This document shows positions 34,680 through 46,720 of a stretch of 64,000 bases of DNA, one piece after another. Numbering within the stretch: position 1 is the first letter of the stretch; each line of letters starts with the position of its first letter. This DNA is from Camillea tinctor (Eukaryota > Ascomycota > Sordariomycetes > Xylariales > Xylariaceae). The notes under the pieces were generated by a model, which saw nothing but the letters and a program-made list of their open reading frames with translations, was not told the origin of the DNA and did no database searches. The stretch is from the NCBI GenBank assembly GCA_022578605.1, contig MU394070.1, positions 248,001 to 312,000 of the forward strand, given 5' to 3'. The translations under genes and the position numbers were made by a program.

Positions 34680-37507
34680 GATAACCCAGGGGATTTGTAG
34701 TCGGTAGCGAAGCACAAGCGAGACAGGATTCATTTTCTTTGTTCTTCTGTGTATCTCAGGTTATACATTATTTTCGCGTCAGCTACTATAGACTATCTAG
34801 TTTGGATTGTATTATACAGGGGTAGAAACCTCTGTTGAAAAAGAAACAAAATGCTGATATATCTACCATATTAGGTACCTACTGATAAATTATGAAATAC
34901 ATCGATACACCATCAGAGAGATCTGTTTACATTTTCCAAATCCTACTATAAGCATCATGTGCCGGATTATCACATGACCCTATACTATTCACGAGTCCGG
35001 GTCCTGACACCCTTGCGTTTTCATACTGACAGATAACGAAAGAGGCTACATTATAAAGTCCAGTTAGAACTTAGGAGAGAAAACCCCAAATCCTCGCGTG
35101 TAGTAGCATAGTATATTTAAATGCGTCTATGGGGAGCTTTATTGTATAGAATAGCGAGTGAAGAGGTTAGCCAGGTTATTTATCCCCTCTCCGATATGGT
35201 GTTAGTAGTGATGTATATCATTTTAGAAATACTGGTGTCGCTCTGAAACAATCCATCTGTAATACGATACATATAACTCCAAACCAGATGGATTCATCCC
35301 TTTATGTCGGGTATCTCCAAGTAACAGGCCTTCTCGGTATGGTTAATATCCCTACCCTCGAGTGTCACGAGGGACCAAGCAAGTGCTTAGGTAACCAATA
35401 CGTTGTTGTGTGAGGAACTGACTGCAACTATGGATGTTACTGTTACCTATATACAGGAAACCTTCTTTGTTCCTTCCTAACCCCTGACATCGATCCTCAA
35501 ACCTTAAAAGCTTCTCTGAGGCTTTGCCCCTTGAGCATTCCAATAGCAATATGATGTCATGTGATCATCCTTGTTCCATGCACCGCTAACTTAGTGCGTG
35601 TGCTACAGAACGTCAATCTGCGAGGTAAAAGTCTATACATATAAGAGTAGGTAAACCATAAAATAGCGTTCCCGCCAAACTTAAATACCCGATGGACCCT
35701 TACAAAATAGTCTAACCCAACGGGCATCCCGAGAGCCCCTAACTGCATCCCAAACCACCCCCAATTTACTAAGTCCTTTGAGGTTTACACGCACAGGTTC
35801 GCTGAGCCCGAGGCCGCCGTCGCCAAAGAACGGGCCGATCGCACCGGCTATTTGAAGGTACACATCGGGAAATATCCTAAATACTTCAACATCGTTCTAT
35901 TTCAAAGGTAGAACACATCTGGCCTAAGTTTACGAGCAGCAGAACGTCGCTAGCTATTCCCGTGCATTAATAATTCTGTTAAGCCTCTTCTTTCCCAGGC
36001 TCATATGCCCCCCTTTTCCCCTTTTCTTATACCGTCGTGAGATTACATAAGCGTTTTCAACGCTACATTGTACCATTAACACGGCCTAAACCAAGCCACC
36101 ACCACAAAAAGAAAAGCCAAAGTTAAAAAAAAAAAAATCTTCACATGTTGAATAGCATTGTGTGACAAAGTGACCAGTCACAGCTGAATCGGTATCCATT
36201 TAAAAGTGTTTTTTCCTCCCTAGCAAGGGATACTGAGACTTCTGATCGCCGAAACGTGCGGCGCAATAACGGCCGGGAGGTAAGCATGGTAGGAAGGGAT
36301 GAGGGTGTGTAACGTATATTTTACTTCTTAATGCTGTCTAGGTAGACATGGTTTCTTATGCGGTATTATACGTCTCTTTCAAAAGGCGGGGGATACTTGC
36401 TATTTTGTAAATAACATGATCCGTTTATTCGTGATTTAAAAAATTCAAGCAAATACAAAAGTAACTAGTACTCTTTGTGAATTTTCCACATCCGGGGTAT
36501 CCGGCCCGTTTTAGACCATTCGCTCAGTGGAAGACGGCAGCTGAGACTAAACCGCCGTTCCCGTGATATGCAAGGCTGACGATAGGTTATGTCTCGTGGT
36601 ATGTACGTACGCGGTCATATCCCTGAAATAAAATATGTTATTGCACTCGTCAACACGTTCTTCCAGCAGAGTTATTCCTCAACCACTGTTATCAGAACAC
36701 TCTGTCCCCTCTAGATCGCCCATTCTCCGCCCCAGAAAGGCGCACAGGGACACTAAGAAGCATATTTTCGAGCCCAAGTAGTATATTTCACGAAGCCTAC
36801 CCATTCACAGCCCCCACTAATCACACTCCAGCTCCTACTTCCCTCCCTACTTCCCTTGCCCAACTAGATACACATTATAGCCCTCAATCATTCAATCATG
36901 CAGACTCAGGAAGCCAAAAAAAAAAAGGAAAAAAATTCAAGACAGAAGAAAGTATTTCAGCAAGGACACTAAAAATCCCAATTCCCATTCCGCATTTCCT
37001 ATTTCTACTTTAAACGCTTTCCTTTCCCTTCCCTTCTCTCCCTCATCCATTGGTATCCTATAACGATACCTAAACACTTCTTCGCCTTACATAGACTAAC
37101 ACTAGGCTCCCCCCAATCCATTTCCCAAGAATGGATTGCAACAAATACAGGCTGATCATAGACATACCCCAACCATACACAATATTCCCGCCTCCCCCCC
37201 AAAAGAGAAGAGGCCCAAAGAAGAAAAAAAAGAAAATAATAAAAACGCCGAAAGTCCATGCTGGGTATATATTATATGATTGACCAATGCCGCGACGACC
37301 CATCGTCCAAAAGCGTCCAACCCCTGCAAGGCGGGTGTCGAACAGACTTTTTCCCGCTTTCAATGTGATGACTAACAACAACCTTGACTTTTTTCCTTCC
37401 TCATCCCGCGCCCACACACGGAGGGGGGGGTATGAGTTAACATATCTCAAACCCATCTAAACTCGCTCCTCAGAACGGTAAGCACCAACTTCCTCTCTTC
37501 CCTCTCC
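34680..37507. other. Intergenic region, no gene seen
   Basis: About 2.8 kb. Contains one solo-LTR-like repeat (35363-35489). The last 500 bp (37000-37507) is the likely 3' UTR of the minus-strand gene to the right; a 128-codon minus frame there is Phe/Gly low-complexity and not credible. A tracts occur at 36125-36138 and 36917-36937. Confidence 0.5.
35363..35489 (-). repeat. Solo-LTR-like dispersed repeat, family 1, copy B
   Basis: On the minus strand it reads TGTCAGGGGTTAGGAAGGAA ... CTTGGTCCCTCGTGACA, 127 bp, with perfect TGTCA/TGACA ends. Flanking pentamers are TCGAG and TCGAT, a near target-site duplication, supporting insertion as an LTR unit. This is the best preserved of the three copies. 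Confidence 0.65.
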
Positions 37508-39656
37508 TCATCCAGCCACCGCACCCTGCGAACTCATATTACTCCCCGTCCTCTCGTGTCCGAGACCCAGGACGCGCGAAATGCTCTTCCTCATGCCCTT
37601 CCCTCCGTCCGCGTTCCCGTTCCCGTTTCCCAGCTGCGCGTTATTTCCCATCTCCACTCCCCCTGCCCCTCCGGCGCTAAGCCGGCGTCCGAGGAAATTA
37701 AAACTCATGCGTCGACCCGCGTTCGTTTTGCTATGGCTCGCGCTGCTGTCCTTGCGTTTGTTGCGGACGGCCACGACGGGCGGGGGTGCGCTGGGTTGCG
37801 GGGGCCACTCGCCGTCGCGCTTCCAGCCCGCGACGCAGGAGCGGATCACGTCGCTGAGGTTGACGGGGCACGCGGGCGTCATGGAGCAGAATACTATCTT
37901 GTCGTAGATGGCGGGGTAGGTGGAGGGGGTGATGGAGGCGCGCATGGGGTTCGCAGGCGGGAGCAATGGCGGGGCTTTGGGGAGGAGGATCTCTATCGGG
38001 TAGGTGGACGAGTCCTGGTTGACTTTCGGTCCTTTCGATTCATTGTCTGAGGAGGATACGGCGGTCGTATCACCTGACGTGCGCGTCGCAGTAGGGCTGA
38101 GAGATGGCGCGGCACCTGATAGTTCGGTGGGCGATGAGGGAGACGTGGGATTGGAAAGACGCCAGAAGGATAATCGCCTGCTCGAGGGAGATGCAGTGAC
38201 GGGCGAAGGAGGCTTCGGACGAACACGGGCGATTCTGGCGCCCGTCCAAGCATCTCTTCGCGCATTAAAGCAGGCTAGGCCAGGGTTCCACTCCATTTCG
38301 GCACGCACAGCTCTCCTGCGTTTTGCGCTTCGGGCCAATTCGGTGGCCTTTACCGTGCTCCCCACAGCATCTGGATCTTCAAATCGATATGCCGAAGGTG
38401 ATGTAGGTTCATCGTCGTCGGACAGATCTGACAGCCATTCGGCCCGAGGGCAGAAATGGTCCGGGTCCTCGGAAACAGTGCTATAAGTGGAAACAGCGTC
38501 GTCGTCTTCATCATCATCATCGGACGGGTCATCGATGATGTCGTCAGGTGGCGAGCCAATGGCAGGTGAGCCGGGTTCTTGGTCCGGGTTATGTGGGGAT
38601 GGTATGGCTTCCGACGAAGGGGGCCATTTGAATTCCCAATCATTGCGTATCCTCGACTCCAGGAAGCGCTTGACCGCCTCTTTCTGTTTAACCTTATCTC
38701 TGCTCATTAGATCGGCGTCGTACTCCGGGCTCACAGGGACCGTGTTTGAGTGTAAGCGCAAACGCGACAAGGGGAGTTTTGTCGACTTATACAGGTCTGA
38801 GAATAACATCTTGGGGGAAGAGATGGAGAGGCGCCTTGGTGATTCTGGCATGCTCGGATTTCCCTGGGCAGCAACAGAAGCAGAAGTAGCAATAGGAACA
38901 GGAACAGGAACAGGAACAGCAGCAACGGTGCTATTGTCGTGTGCAGTAGCAGCAGGTTGGGAGCTTATTATAGTCTGATCGTCTAGAGCTCCTAATGTTC
39001 CTAATTGTGTGGGGTGCGGGGAAGCAACACCAATAGCGGGAACAGAGGTGGTCCTTTCTAATATATTGGCTGGGAGTGCTGTCAGAATAATGCAGACCCT
39101 TGCCCTGTAGTGCTCTGTGGGAGATAATTGACAAGGGAGATGAAAGAAAAAAAAAACAATGACAACAATAATATGAAATCTAGAAGAGAAAGGATATAAA
39201 GGGTTAAAAAAATAAAAAGAGAGAGGCAGAGAGAATTTCAATAATATGTCTTAAATGGTGACCCTCTCCCTCAACCTCTCTTCCTTACTCACGCCCCCCC
39301 TTCTAAGTAAAGTATCTCCTGCATGGAACCATCAATCTAAACTTACCAATCCCCTTATAGGTGGTGGCGCAGGTGAATGGACATACAGATAAATAACGTG
39401 ACTCGTAAAAAAGAACAAACCATTAAAATAAAATAAAAAATGTTGAGTTGAAAAAAAAAAAAAACCACTTACAAGGATGCTGCCCTTCCGAAGTTATAAC
39501 AGTGGTTTGTTTATCATGCTGAACGACAACAGGATTGTTCTGATTTTGACTTTGCGAACCGATCGACGGGCGATCCGCCGGGGCAGACGAGTCTAATTCT
39601 GTGGGTTGTTGCATCATGTGGATATTGGCGAGGCCTTCTCTTTTTTCGTGTTGCAT
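37508..39656 (-). CDS. Gag1-like clamp (DUF4050)-type fungal protein
   Basis: Model: exon 1 39656-39473 (MQHEKREGLANIHMMQQPTE...) joined over a long intron to exon 2 39078-37508; 584 aa. The join (donor GTAAGTGG, acceptor CTGACAG) keeps frame, but the acceptor 9 bp downstream (CCCAG) would fit as well. Conserved-looking parts in exon 2: KMLFSDLYKSTKLPLSRL, KEAVKRFLESRIRNDWEFKW, CFNARRDAWTGARIAR, and TYPAIYDKIVFCSMTPACPV followed by NLSDVIRSCVAGWKRDGEWP. These blocks agree with the fungal DUF4050/Gag1-clamp family as I remember it. The rest is Ser/Pro-rich with an acidic DDPSDDDDEDDD run and a VPVPVPVP microrepeat. The function is not known to me; localisation is not evident. Exon 2 is secure, the first exon moderately so. 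Confidence 0.7.
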
Positions 39657-42568
39657 ATGTCTTTCTTTTCTTTTTTTCCTTGAGAGGGGATGGGGGGCGA
39701 CACAGAGAGAGAAAGAGAGTGGGAGAGAGCGAAAAACAAGACAAGACCTAACACACCTAGGAACTAACCGTGATTCCGCGGTAGTGCAGGGATCGTATGA
39801 TGACTAGGTAGGTCTGACCAGCGGGTGTGTAACAGATGCATCGAAAAATAAAGACGGGGAAGAGAAAATGGATACGGGGATGGGTTATGGATATTATCCC
39901 GGACCTTGGGTCTTTTTCTTTTTTTGTCTTGTCTTGTTTTGGTGTTGACCCAACTGACGATGTAGGAGTGGTAGGGGAAGAAGTTAAGTTTAGTCGGGTG
40001 ACAAGGTGCAGATAATAGTTAAAAAAGAAAAGAATAAAAAGAAAAGAAAAAGAAGGAAAAAAAAAAAAGAAAGAGAGAAAAAAGAATGCACTGCCTAGAG
40101 CATTGGTTTGGTGCCTGAGTAGAGAAGTAGAGAGTCGAGTCAAATCAAATCAAGTTGACTGCGTCTGGTCCTTGTCCTTGTCTTGTCCCCAGCCCTGGTG
40201 CTTACTCTCCGACTAAGCTATTGCAATGCTGGTGTGGCGTCGAACCAATCCATGCACACAATATCGAGGGCTTTGGTTGCAGATCCGGAATACGACTGCA
40301 TCTGCCGAGACTTTCTTCAGCGGTAGCAGCAAAAGCTAGGCAAACTTTGCCAAGCTTGAGGGTTGATTGTCGTCAAGTAAACTCAAAGTATAAAATGAAA
40401 CTATCGTTAATATATATATATATAAATAGATTTAGATTAACGATGTACGCAGAGTGTAAACATTGGAGAGAGGGTGAAAGATGTAGTATAAAATGAAAGA
40501 GTGAGAAGAGAGAAGATCAGATTGAATAGAATCGTAATTTTCTTTTTTCTTTTTGTCAGCTTAGCTTAGCAATTCACCCGACATTTCCTACTTAAAGGTA
40601 CCTCTTCTAATTAGTTGAGAAAAAAAGAAATAGTGAAACGAGATTAACTAAACTAAACTAAAATAAAATAGAAGGGCAGAAAAAACCATAAACTTGTCGA
40701 ATTCGGATTTGCCTCATGTCATAGATAATGGAGTTGTCAAGCTGAATAAAAGTAATCGCGAAGGAATCTGTTAAGATGTTTCACCCTGGGTTCAGTCCAG
40801 CATCGGAGACCGAAAATTCCAAAACTCTTTTCTCTTTTCTTCTTTGTTTTCTTTCCTTTTTTTAACCCTAAGACCTTTTCCCCTTCAATTCAAGTTGTTC
40901 CAAGCATTTTATTAGGTAGGACATTCCAATCTAAACCAACCAATGGATGGAATCCGGCATGTTCCTCTGACCTAAAAGGGATTTGTGCTGTGGCTCGTTA
41001 GGTTTAGCTGTGGCTCGTTAGGTTTAGCTGTGGCTGCGTTACCCTACATGTACCTAGGTACGGACTAGCGGATGTTTAGTGTAGATACCTATCTACATAG
41101 TACCTAGTATAAGGTAAAGGTGGGTGGTATCTATGCAAGGCCGGCTTATTGATCTTGTGAACACATGACGTTACAGGCCTAACCCCAGCTTTAGTCTAGT
41201 GCGGCCGGACCCGAAGCACGTCTACTAATTAGTGAAGATCAACTGGAGGTTTGCCACCAATTCATCTCTTCCCTTGTCAACTTCTTTTTTTTTACTGATC
41301 TTCTGGTCTTCTGGTCTTCTGACCTCCAATCACGGACTCACCATACCCTCCCTCCCCATTCAGACTTCTCTATTCTAGGTTAATCTAGCTGTCAAAAGTC
41401 GAACCATTGTATATTGTGTATTGTTTAGATGACCTGCCCCAATGAAAACCCCTCATTATACAGTCCTGCTGGCGACCGCATGGCCACGTATCTCGGCGAG
41501 GTAGGTTCGTGAGATCTGAGATCCAGTGAACCCACCTACGTGCGTTGCACCGCAACCTATCACATCATAATACATCATCTCTCACTATTAGTTAATGTCA
41601 ACAATTTACATATACGAGAATGAACTCTTTTTTTTGGTTTTTTGTCTACCTTGGTAGGAAATCTCTAATGTACAGCTTGCTCAGAGGTTCTCTCTCTCTC
41701 GTACCCATCCTTTCTGTTCCCTCTCTTCACTCGAGCCAGGACTCAAGTAACTGAACAGAACCAACTCTCCTCCTACCTAGGCTAGATCCATATGATACGT
41801 ATGTCGAGAGACCTTACGCGTCGGGAAAGATCATCCACTACACTGAAGAGTGGATGCCAGACAAGATATAGTAGATGGTGATCAATTGCGGAAGAGGGGA
41901 ATAGATCAAGTGATCAAATCCTTCTATCCGTCATGAAGAGGAAATATGACGACGAGGGACGAAATCGAGAGACTCATTTTGCGTTGATCGTTTTGTTGCA
42001 AAGGAAATAAAACCGCGAATAACGAAAACCGAAAGGAAAGCAGCAAGAACTTTTGTCTCAACCAGACCGAGGTGTGCGTGAAATGTGATGGATGAATCAA
42101 TGCCGTGGTCGAAGACAACCTTTCTCAACGATTCTGATCTCCAACTCAAAGGCAGTATCCTATTAGTTACTTCTTTTACCCAAGCAGTATAAGAAGACTG
42201 TTAGGGGAAAGGAGTAACCAGCTTCACCAACCACCAGACCAGAATCTTTTGGCTAGGCAAACAACCGAAGAGAGTATGCAACGCCGCAAACCGGGAGGTC
42301 ATTCGTGAAAAGAACGAGAAACTGAGAAAGACGTATCGGAATCGTCCTCCAACGCCTATGTCGTGACCGAATGCCAATGAAAAAGGAGAAAATCGTGAAT
42401 ACCGGACTGCGAGTCTTTCCTCTCTATATTCTAAGTAGAAGTTCTGGGAAAACCGAGAGGTTCCTAGAAGGAATAGGTAAGCGCGATTCTTAGGAAGTGA
42501 GGGGGGTTAAAGGTATTGTATACATACATGATCATGAAACGCCGCATGCCGGAAAACAGATGAATTAT
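39657..42568. other. Long intergenic region
   Basis: Contains the promoter of the gene to the left (pyrimidine/purine tracts 39660-40075) and the 3' flank of the gene to the right. A short tandem repeat (40988-41037) and a GTACCTAGGTAC palindrome (41049-41060) are present. TCTTCTGG is repeated three times at 41301-41320. No credible reading frame seen. Confidence 0.5.
40988..41037 (+). repeat. 20-bp tandem repeat, 2.5 copies
   Basis: Unit CTGTGGCTCGTTAGGTTTAG, two perfect copies from 40988 and a partial third (CTGTGGC). Confidence 0.85.
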
Positions 42569-45115
42569 CTAGTTGCGCTGGATACGTCTGATATAAGCAC
42601 GGCCTTCAGGAGTTTCAGCCAGCTCATACTTCGGTCCATACCTGCCGAAAAAACCCTCAGGATCCTCATCGGCATCCTCGGAAGATCCGCTCGCGGTCTG
42701 GTTATGGTTGGATCCAGCACCAGACGCCGCCCCGTGCATCTCATGGTCATTGTCCTCGTTGGAGACAGGTGCGGCTGCGGCTGCGAAGTGAGGCATGCCC
42801 TGGGGGATACGCGTCGCGTTGATAGCGTTGTCGATCAATGGTGCAATAGTGCCGTGCTGGGCCTGCCCACGCGCGCTGACGCCCTCATACTCGGGAAGGT
42901 GTTCGGTGATGGCGTAAGGACCAACGAGGGGCTTCGGCTGCGCATGCAGGTTTCCGGGGGGCGGTCTGTTGATCTCGCTGGCGAGGGCAGCGTTCAGGGA
43001 ACTCGCGTGGGCTTGAGCCTCGGAATTGTTTGGGAATAGCGCTGGGGGCGCGACATGACTGCCGGCAGCCGGCAAAGAGGCCTCGATGCCCTTCTTCTCG
43101 ATGGTCTCCGCGAGCAACTCCGACGACGTGATGTACTTTTTCGCTGCTCTGTGCGCCTGTGCGAGGTCGAAGTAGCCGCACGCCTCCGACTTGATCTTCT
43201 CGCACATCGTCAGACTGGTGTCGTTGGCCCTATCAACCTGCAAGACCCGTCCAAACAGGCGGCCCTCGATCTCGAGCTCGTCCATCAAGCTCTCCTTGTA
43301 CGCCGAGACTCCGAGGCCAATGCCGTATTGCACTCCCATGGCCCACATGCGATCGTTCATGTTGAGGACGCCGTTTTTCATCATGTACTGATCGAGGCCG
43401 TGATAGACGTCCGGGGGCAACACGAGGTTGGGGTCATCCGTAGCGGCCCAGGTGAGCGGCCGAGCCCACGGGTTGGTGTACCAGAACTGGTTACTACCGA
43501 CCGATGGGACGTGCGGGAACTGGAAGGCAGGCGCGTAGCCGGACTCATAGTAGAAAGGGTTGCCGGCTGTGCGAGTGCCGGCGTTGATGTCGTTGGGAAG
43601 ACTGACCCTGGTGCTGCGGGGAACGTTGCTCCCGAAGCCAAAGTCAGGGATCCCGTCATCGGGAGCAGCCGACTGCTGGTTGTGCTGTTGTCCCGATTGC
43701 GAAGCTGAACCGATCGCCGGAGTGTCGATATTGTAGGCCGGGGGAGACACTTGGGCCTGAGTAGTAGCGGCCGAGCTGGTAAAGGCGCTACTGACGGATG
43801 GTCCTCCTAGCTGCTGCTGCATGGGCTGCTGGGCTAGGTTAGTCATAGAGAAACCATCGTTGTAGGATGAATAAGATCGTTGAGCGGGCAAAGCAGTAAC
43901 GGGTCTAGCGATGGAAGGGGCTCGGGGGTAAGGACAAGCCGTCGAACCGGCACAACGATGTCGATGTTGGCCAAGGCCACCGACATTGGGAGAGTACAAA
44001 TGAATATAAGCACTAACAGGGTGTAAGGCATCTAGACCAAAACTTACGGGATTACGGGGGAACCCAGGACTTGGCCGGGAACCCGGGGCAGGACTGAGGG
44101 CGAGCTGGTCATTGCCCGCTCCATAGCCACTACCACTGGTGGTAGCGGGGGCCTGGACGTTGGAAGGTCCGGCTTCAACTCCGAAATCGCCAGCGTATCC
44201 AAGGCTGGATTCATACTGCATAGCAGCGCTGGCTGCGGGGTGGTTCTGGAATGGACCCGCGCCAGGACCCGCCGGTTGCTGGAAGTCGATGGTGTTTTGC
44301 AGCTGAGCCGCGACGTTGGGCAAAGCTGGTGCTAGGTTTTGGCGCTCAGCTGGAGTGCGAGCGGTAGCCCGAGAACCGCGACCGCGCTTGGAGGCGGACG
44401 ATGTTCTGGCTCGGCCTTGAGGCGTTACCGTGCTGGCGAGCGCGGTCATCTGTGCACCGCCCCTGGCCTTCTTGGGCTGAATGGCCCGCAAGCTAGGGCT
44501 GGGCGAGTCCTCGTGGCCGGAATTCTCGCTGGAGTCCACTCCCTGAGGAGTGGTCTGGTTCCGTCGCTCTTCTGCGGTACGGATCGGATTAGTAATTGTT
44601 CGCAACACAAAGCCGCTAGGAGGCGTTTGGGGCCTGGCTCGTGGTTGGCTCGTGGTCACGGGCCGAGGCAGCGGTCCCGGAGCGTTCAAGCCCATGGATA
44701 GGACAGATGCCACATCAGAAGCTCCAGGGAGGGAAACAGGTTCAGTGGGGGGGCGAGGTCGAGAGGTGGGGAGAGGGTGACGAGGTCGGGAGGTGGGGAG
44801 AGGGTGACGAGGTCGGGAAGTAGGAAGGGGATGGCGGCGGCCGATGTTGCTGCCGGGGAAGTGCCCGAGCGGAATAGAGCGGCGAGCGCTGGGGGTAGCC
44901 GGCATTTGGCTTCCCGCCGGGGAGGGTCGCTGCGGGGTGCTAGGCTGTGGGGTGCTAGGGACGGGACGGGAGGGTTGGCTCGCAGGTCCAGATCTAGATC
45001 CGCGACCGCGACCGCGACCACGACCACCTCGGCTTGGAGTAGCCTCGGTAGCGATGCTAGGTGCATCGACCATCTCCTCGTCACTCTGAGAGTCCTTTCG
45101 ATGCTGAGAACTCAT
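42569..45115 (-). CDS. Unrecognised low-complexity protein with RG and RHPLPTSRP repeats
   Basis: An 848-residue frame starting MSSQHRKDSQSDEEMVDAPS at 45115. An in-frame ATG at 45244 would add a hydrophobic lead without family support, so 45115 was preferred. Residues about 27-40 are an RGGRGRGRGRG box, a motif common in RNA- or DNA-binding proteins. Three RHPLPTSRP copies follow. The central region is Ser/Thr/Pro/Gln-rich. The C-terminal 330 residues look structured: NPWARPLTWAATDDPNLVLP, VYHGLDQYMMKNGVLNMNDR, MWAMGVQYGIGLGVSAYKES, and later ARQAHRAAKKYITSSELLAE-like helices. The tail is acidic (EDADEDPEGFFGRYGPKYEL). A donor-like GTAAGT at about 44046-44041 hints at an optional intron near the middle. 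I do not recognise the protein; a nuclear role is inference from the RG box and acidic tail. Confidence 0.6.
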   Translation of the reverse strand: MSSQHRKDSQSDEEMVDAPSIATEATPSRGGRGRGRGRGSRSGPASQPSRPVPSTPQPSTPQRPSPAGSQMPATPSARRSIPLGHFPGSNIGRRHPLPTSRPRHPLPTSRPRHPLPTSRPRPPTEPVSLPGASDVASVLSMGLNAPGPLPRPVTTSQPRARPQTPPSGFVLRTITNPIRTAEERRNQTTPQGVDSSENSGHEDSPSPSLRAIQPKKARGGAQMTALASTVTPQGRARTSSASKRGRGSRATARTPAERQNLAPALPNVAAQLQNTIDFQQPAGPGAGPFQNHPAASAAMQYESSLGYAGDFGVEAGPSNVQAPATTSGSGYGAGNDQLALSPAPGSRPSPGFPRNPVSFGLDALHPVSAYIHLYSPNVGGLGQHRHRCAGSTACPYPRAPSIARPVTALPAQRSYSSYNDGFSMTNLAQQPMQQQLGGPSVSSAFTSSAATTQAQVSPPAYNIDTPAIGSASQSGQQHNQQSAAPDDGIPDFGFGSNVPRSTRVSLPNDINAGTRTAGNPFYYESGYAPAFQFPHVPSVGSNQFWYTNPWARPLTWAATDDPNLVLPPDVYHGLDQYMMKNGVLNMNDRMWAMGVQYGIGLGVSAYKESLMDELEIEGRLFGRVLQVDRANDTSLTMCEKIKSEACGYFDLAQAHRAAKKYITSSELLAETIEKKGIEASLPAAGSHVAPPALFPNNSEAQAHASSLNAALASEINRPPPGNLHAQPKPLVGPYAITEHLPEYEGVSARGQAQHGTIAPLIDNAINATRIPQGMPHFAAAAAPVSNEDNDHEMHGAASGAGSNHNQTASGSSEDADEDPEGFFGRYGPKYELAETPEGRAYIRRIQRN
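44762..44842 (-). repeat. 27-bp coding tandem repeat, three copies
   Basis: Encodes RHPLPTSRP three times in the gene starting at 45115. The first two genomic copies are identical over 27 bp and the third diverges slightly. Confidence 0.8.
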
Positions 45116-46461
45116 GGTGGTGATAGGAATGGAAGGTACAGGGGAAGGCTGTAGATGCGAGATGAATGGGTAGAAGACTAGGGAAAAAAAGGTTGAAAAA
45201 GTGGAAGAGTCAAGTAGCCACGAATGACTTGGAATAATTTTCAATGGCTAGTATGATGATGAAGAAGGGTGCTTGAAGAAAGTTGGAGGTAGAATAAGTG
45301 TTGTGGGTGTGGTGAAAGTGGAAGAGGTGTTTGAGTGTGGGAGGTGTGGGAAAGGTGGAAGAGATGGTGAAGAATTCAATGGGAAATGATTTTTTTATCA
45401 TACCAGGGAAGGTAAGACCCAGATGTCTTTTCTGTTTAGGGTCCATTGTGCCCTAAAACTATCGTTGGCGATGTCGTCGCCAACGGGAGAGCAATGGGTG
45501 TCGAGAGGAGCAGAGAGCGGATGGGGATCGGCGACGGCAATACCAACAGCGGTAGCTAGCAGTAAGGCGACAGCCAGCAACAATGGCAGCCAAAAAGAGC
45601 CAAAGATCCAAGATCTAAGTGGAATTGTCAGTGGTGGTGTCGAGTATGAAGCAAAGACTGTCGAGATGGTGGATGTAATGGTGTATGGAAGTCGGCGTCT
45701 GTGACGGGAGACAAATAGATGGAGGGTGGAGGGTGACAGTCACAGAATGATAGTCGGGGGACGAAGGCTGTGGGATAGGGCAGAAAGAGGATGAATGGCG
45801 GGGGGATGGGAAGAAGTCAGGAAAGTAGGTGGGGTGAAAGGGAAATTCATCGATGGGAAGAGGGATCTTGCCATGAACAGGTTTGGTGTCAATGGCAATG
45901 TTGGGAGGCTCCCGTGGCAGGATATTGGTCCTCGTCCAGGAACGATAAATACAGGTATGTCATGGAATAACCGACAGTTGTTTTTATGGCTTACCAGACT
46001 TCTTTAGGATGGAGATATCCAACTAGATGATCTTCTAGTTGGCTAGAAGATCTCTAGGGGACAAAACGAAGTGAAGAGCGCACTGTCAAGGCAATATTGA
46101 TGGTTGTGGGATGTGGGTTGTGGTGAAGTTCTCGTTGCTCTGAATGAGGATGAGGGTTGACACCACCAAGGTTGTTGGTTGAATTCAGAAGAGCGAGAAA
46201 ACCACAAAGGTAGAGAAAGAACGGAAAGGTTTGCTTAAATACCACAGGCGAGAACTCACGAGGGCTAAGTAGACCTACCTACTGCTGCACACACATACAC
46301 CACTAAGTCGCCGGTTGCTAGGAGACCTTTGCGGGAGTTTTGGCATGTGGTTTGTAAAAAAAGGGGAGGGAAGGAAGGAGCGTGAGTGCCTTCACCGGCA
46401 GGGAGGGAGGAGGGGGGGGGGGGGGGGGGGGCAAAAAAAAAAAAAAAAAAATCAAATATTA

Positions 46462-46720
46462 AGGTACAATATAATATGTTATGCAGTCTTTGGGCCTGCA
46501 TTGTCTAATTGTAAAAAAAATATAGGTAACGAGAACAGAAGGTNNNNNNNNNNCGCGCGCGCCCGCGCGCCCGGCCGCCGCCCCGCCGGGCCCCCGCCGC
46601 CCCCCCCCCCCCCCCCAAACACAAAAAAAAGAACGTCAAGTAGATAGGTACATTATACTATGTGATGCAGTCTTTGGTCCTGCATTGTCTACTTGTACAA
46701 AATATCTCGGTAACGAGATC
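46462..46720. other. Assembly gap (10 N) with duplicated flanks
   Basis: The Ns occupy 46544-46553. The sequence 46462-46538 recurs, with about a dozen differences, at 46646-46720 (both contain ATGCAGTCTTTGG, CCTGCATTGTCTA and GGTAACGAGA). The left copy follows a run of about 20 G and 17 A; the right copy follows a GC-only stretch and about 20 C then CA-rich sequence. This is what a failed homopolymer traverse followed by gap joining would leave. Differences between copies cluster as homopolymer and single-base errors. Confidence 0.8.

Noticed and set aside
37070..37456. 128-codon minus-strand frame with Phe and Gly runs
   Set aside because: Lies in the likely 3' UTR of the neighbouring gene and consists of low-complexity sequence.
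37556..38978. Several plus-strand frames of 100-165 codons
   Set aside because: Antisense shadows of the well-supported minus-strand Gag1-clamp-type coding exon.
45398..45583. Possible small secreted peptide on the minus strand (hydrophobic LLAVALLLATAVGIAVA)
   Set aside because: No ATG in frame, no clear partner exon, and it sits in the promoter region of the adjacent gene; kept only as a note.
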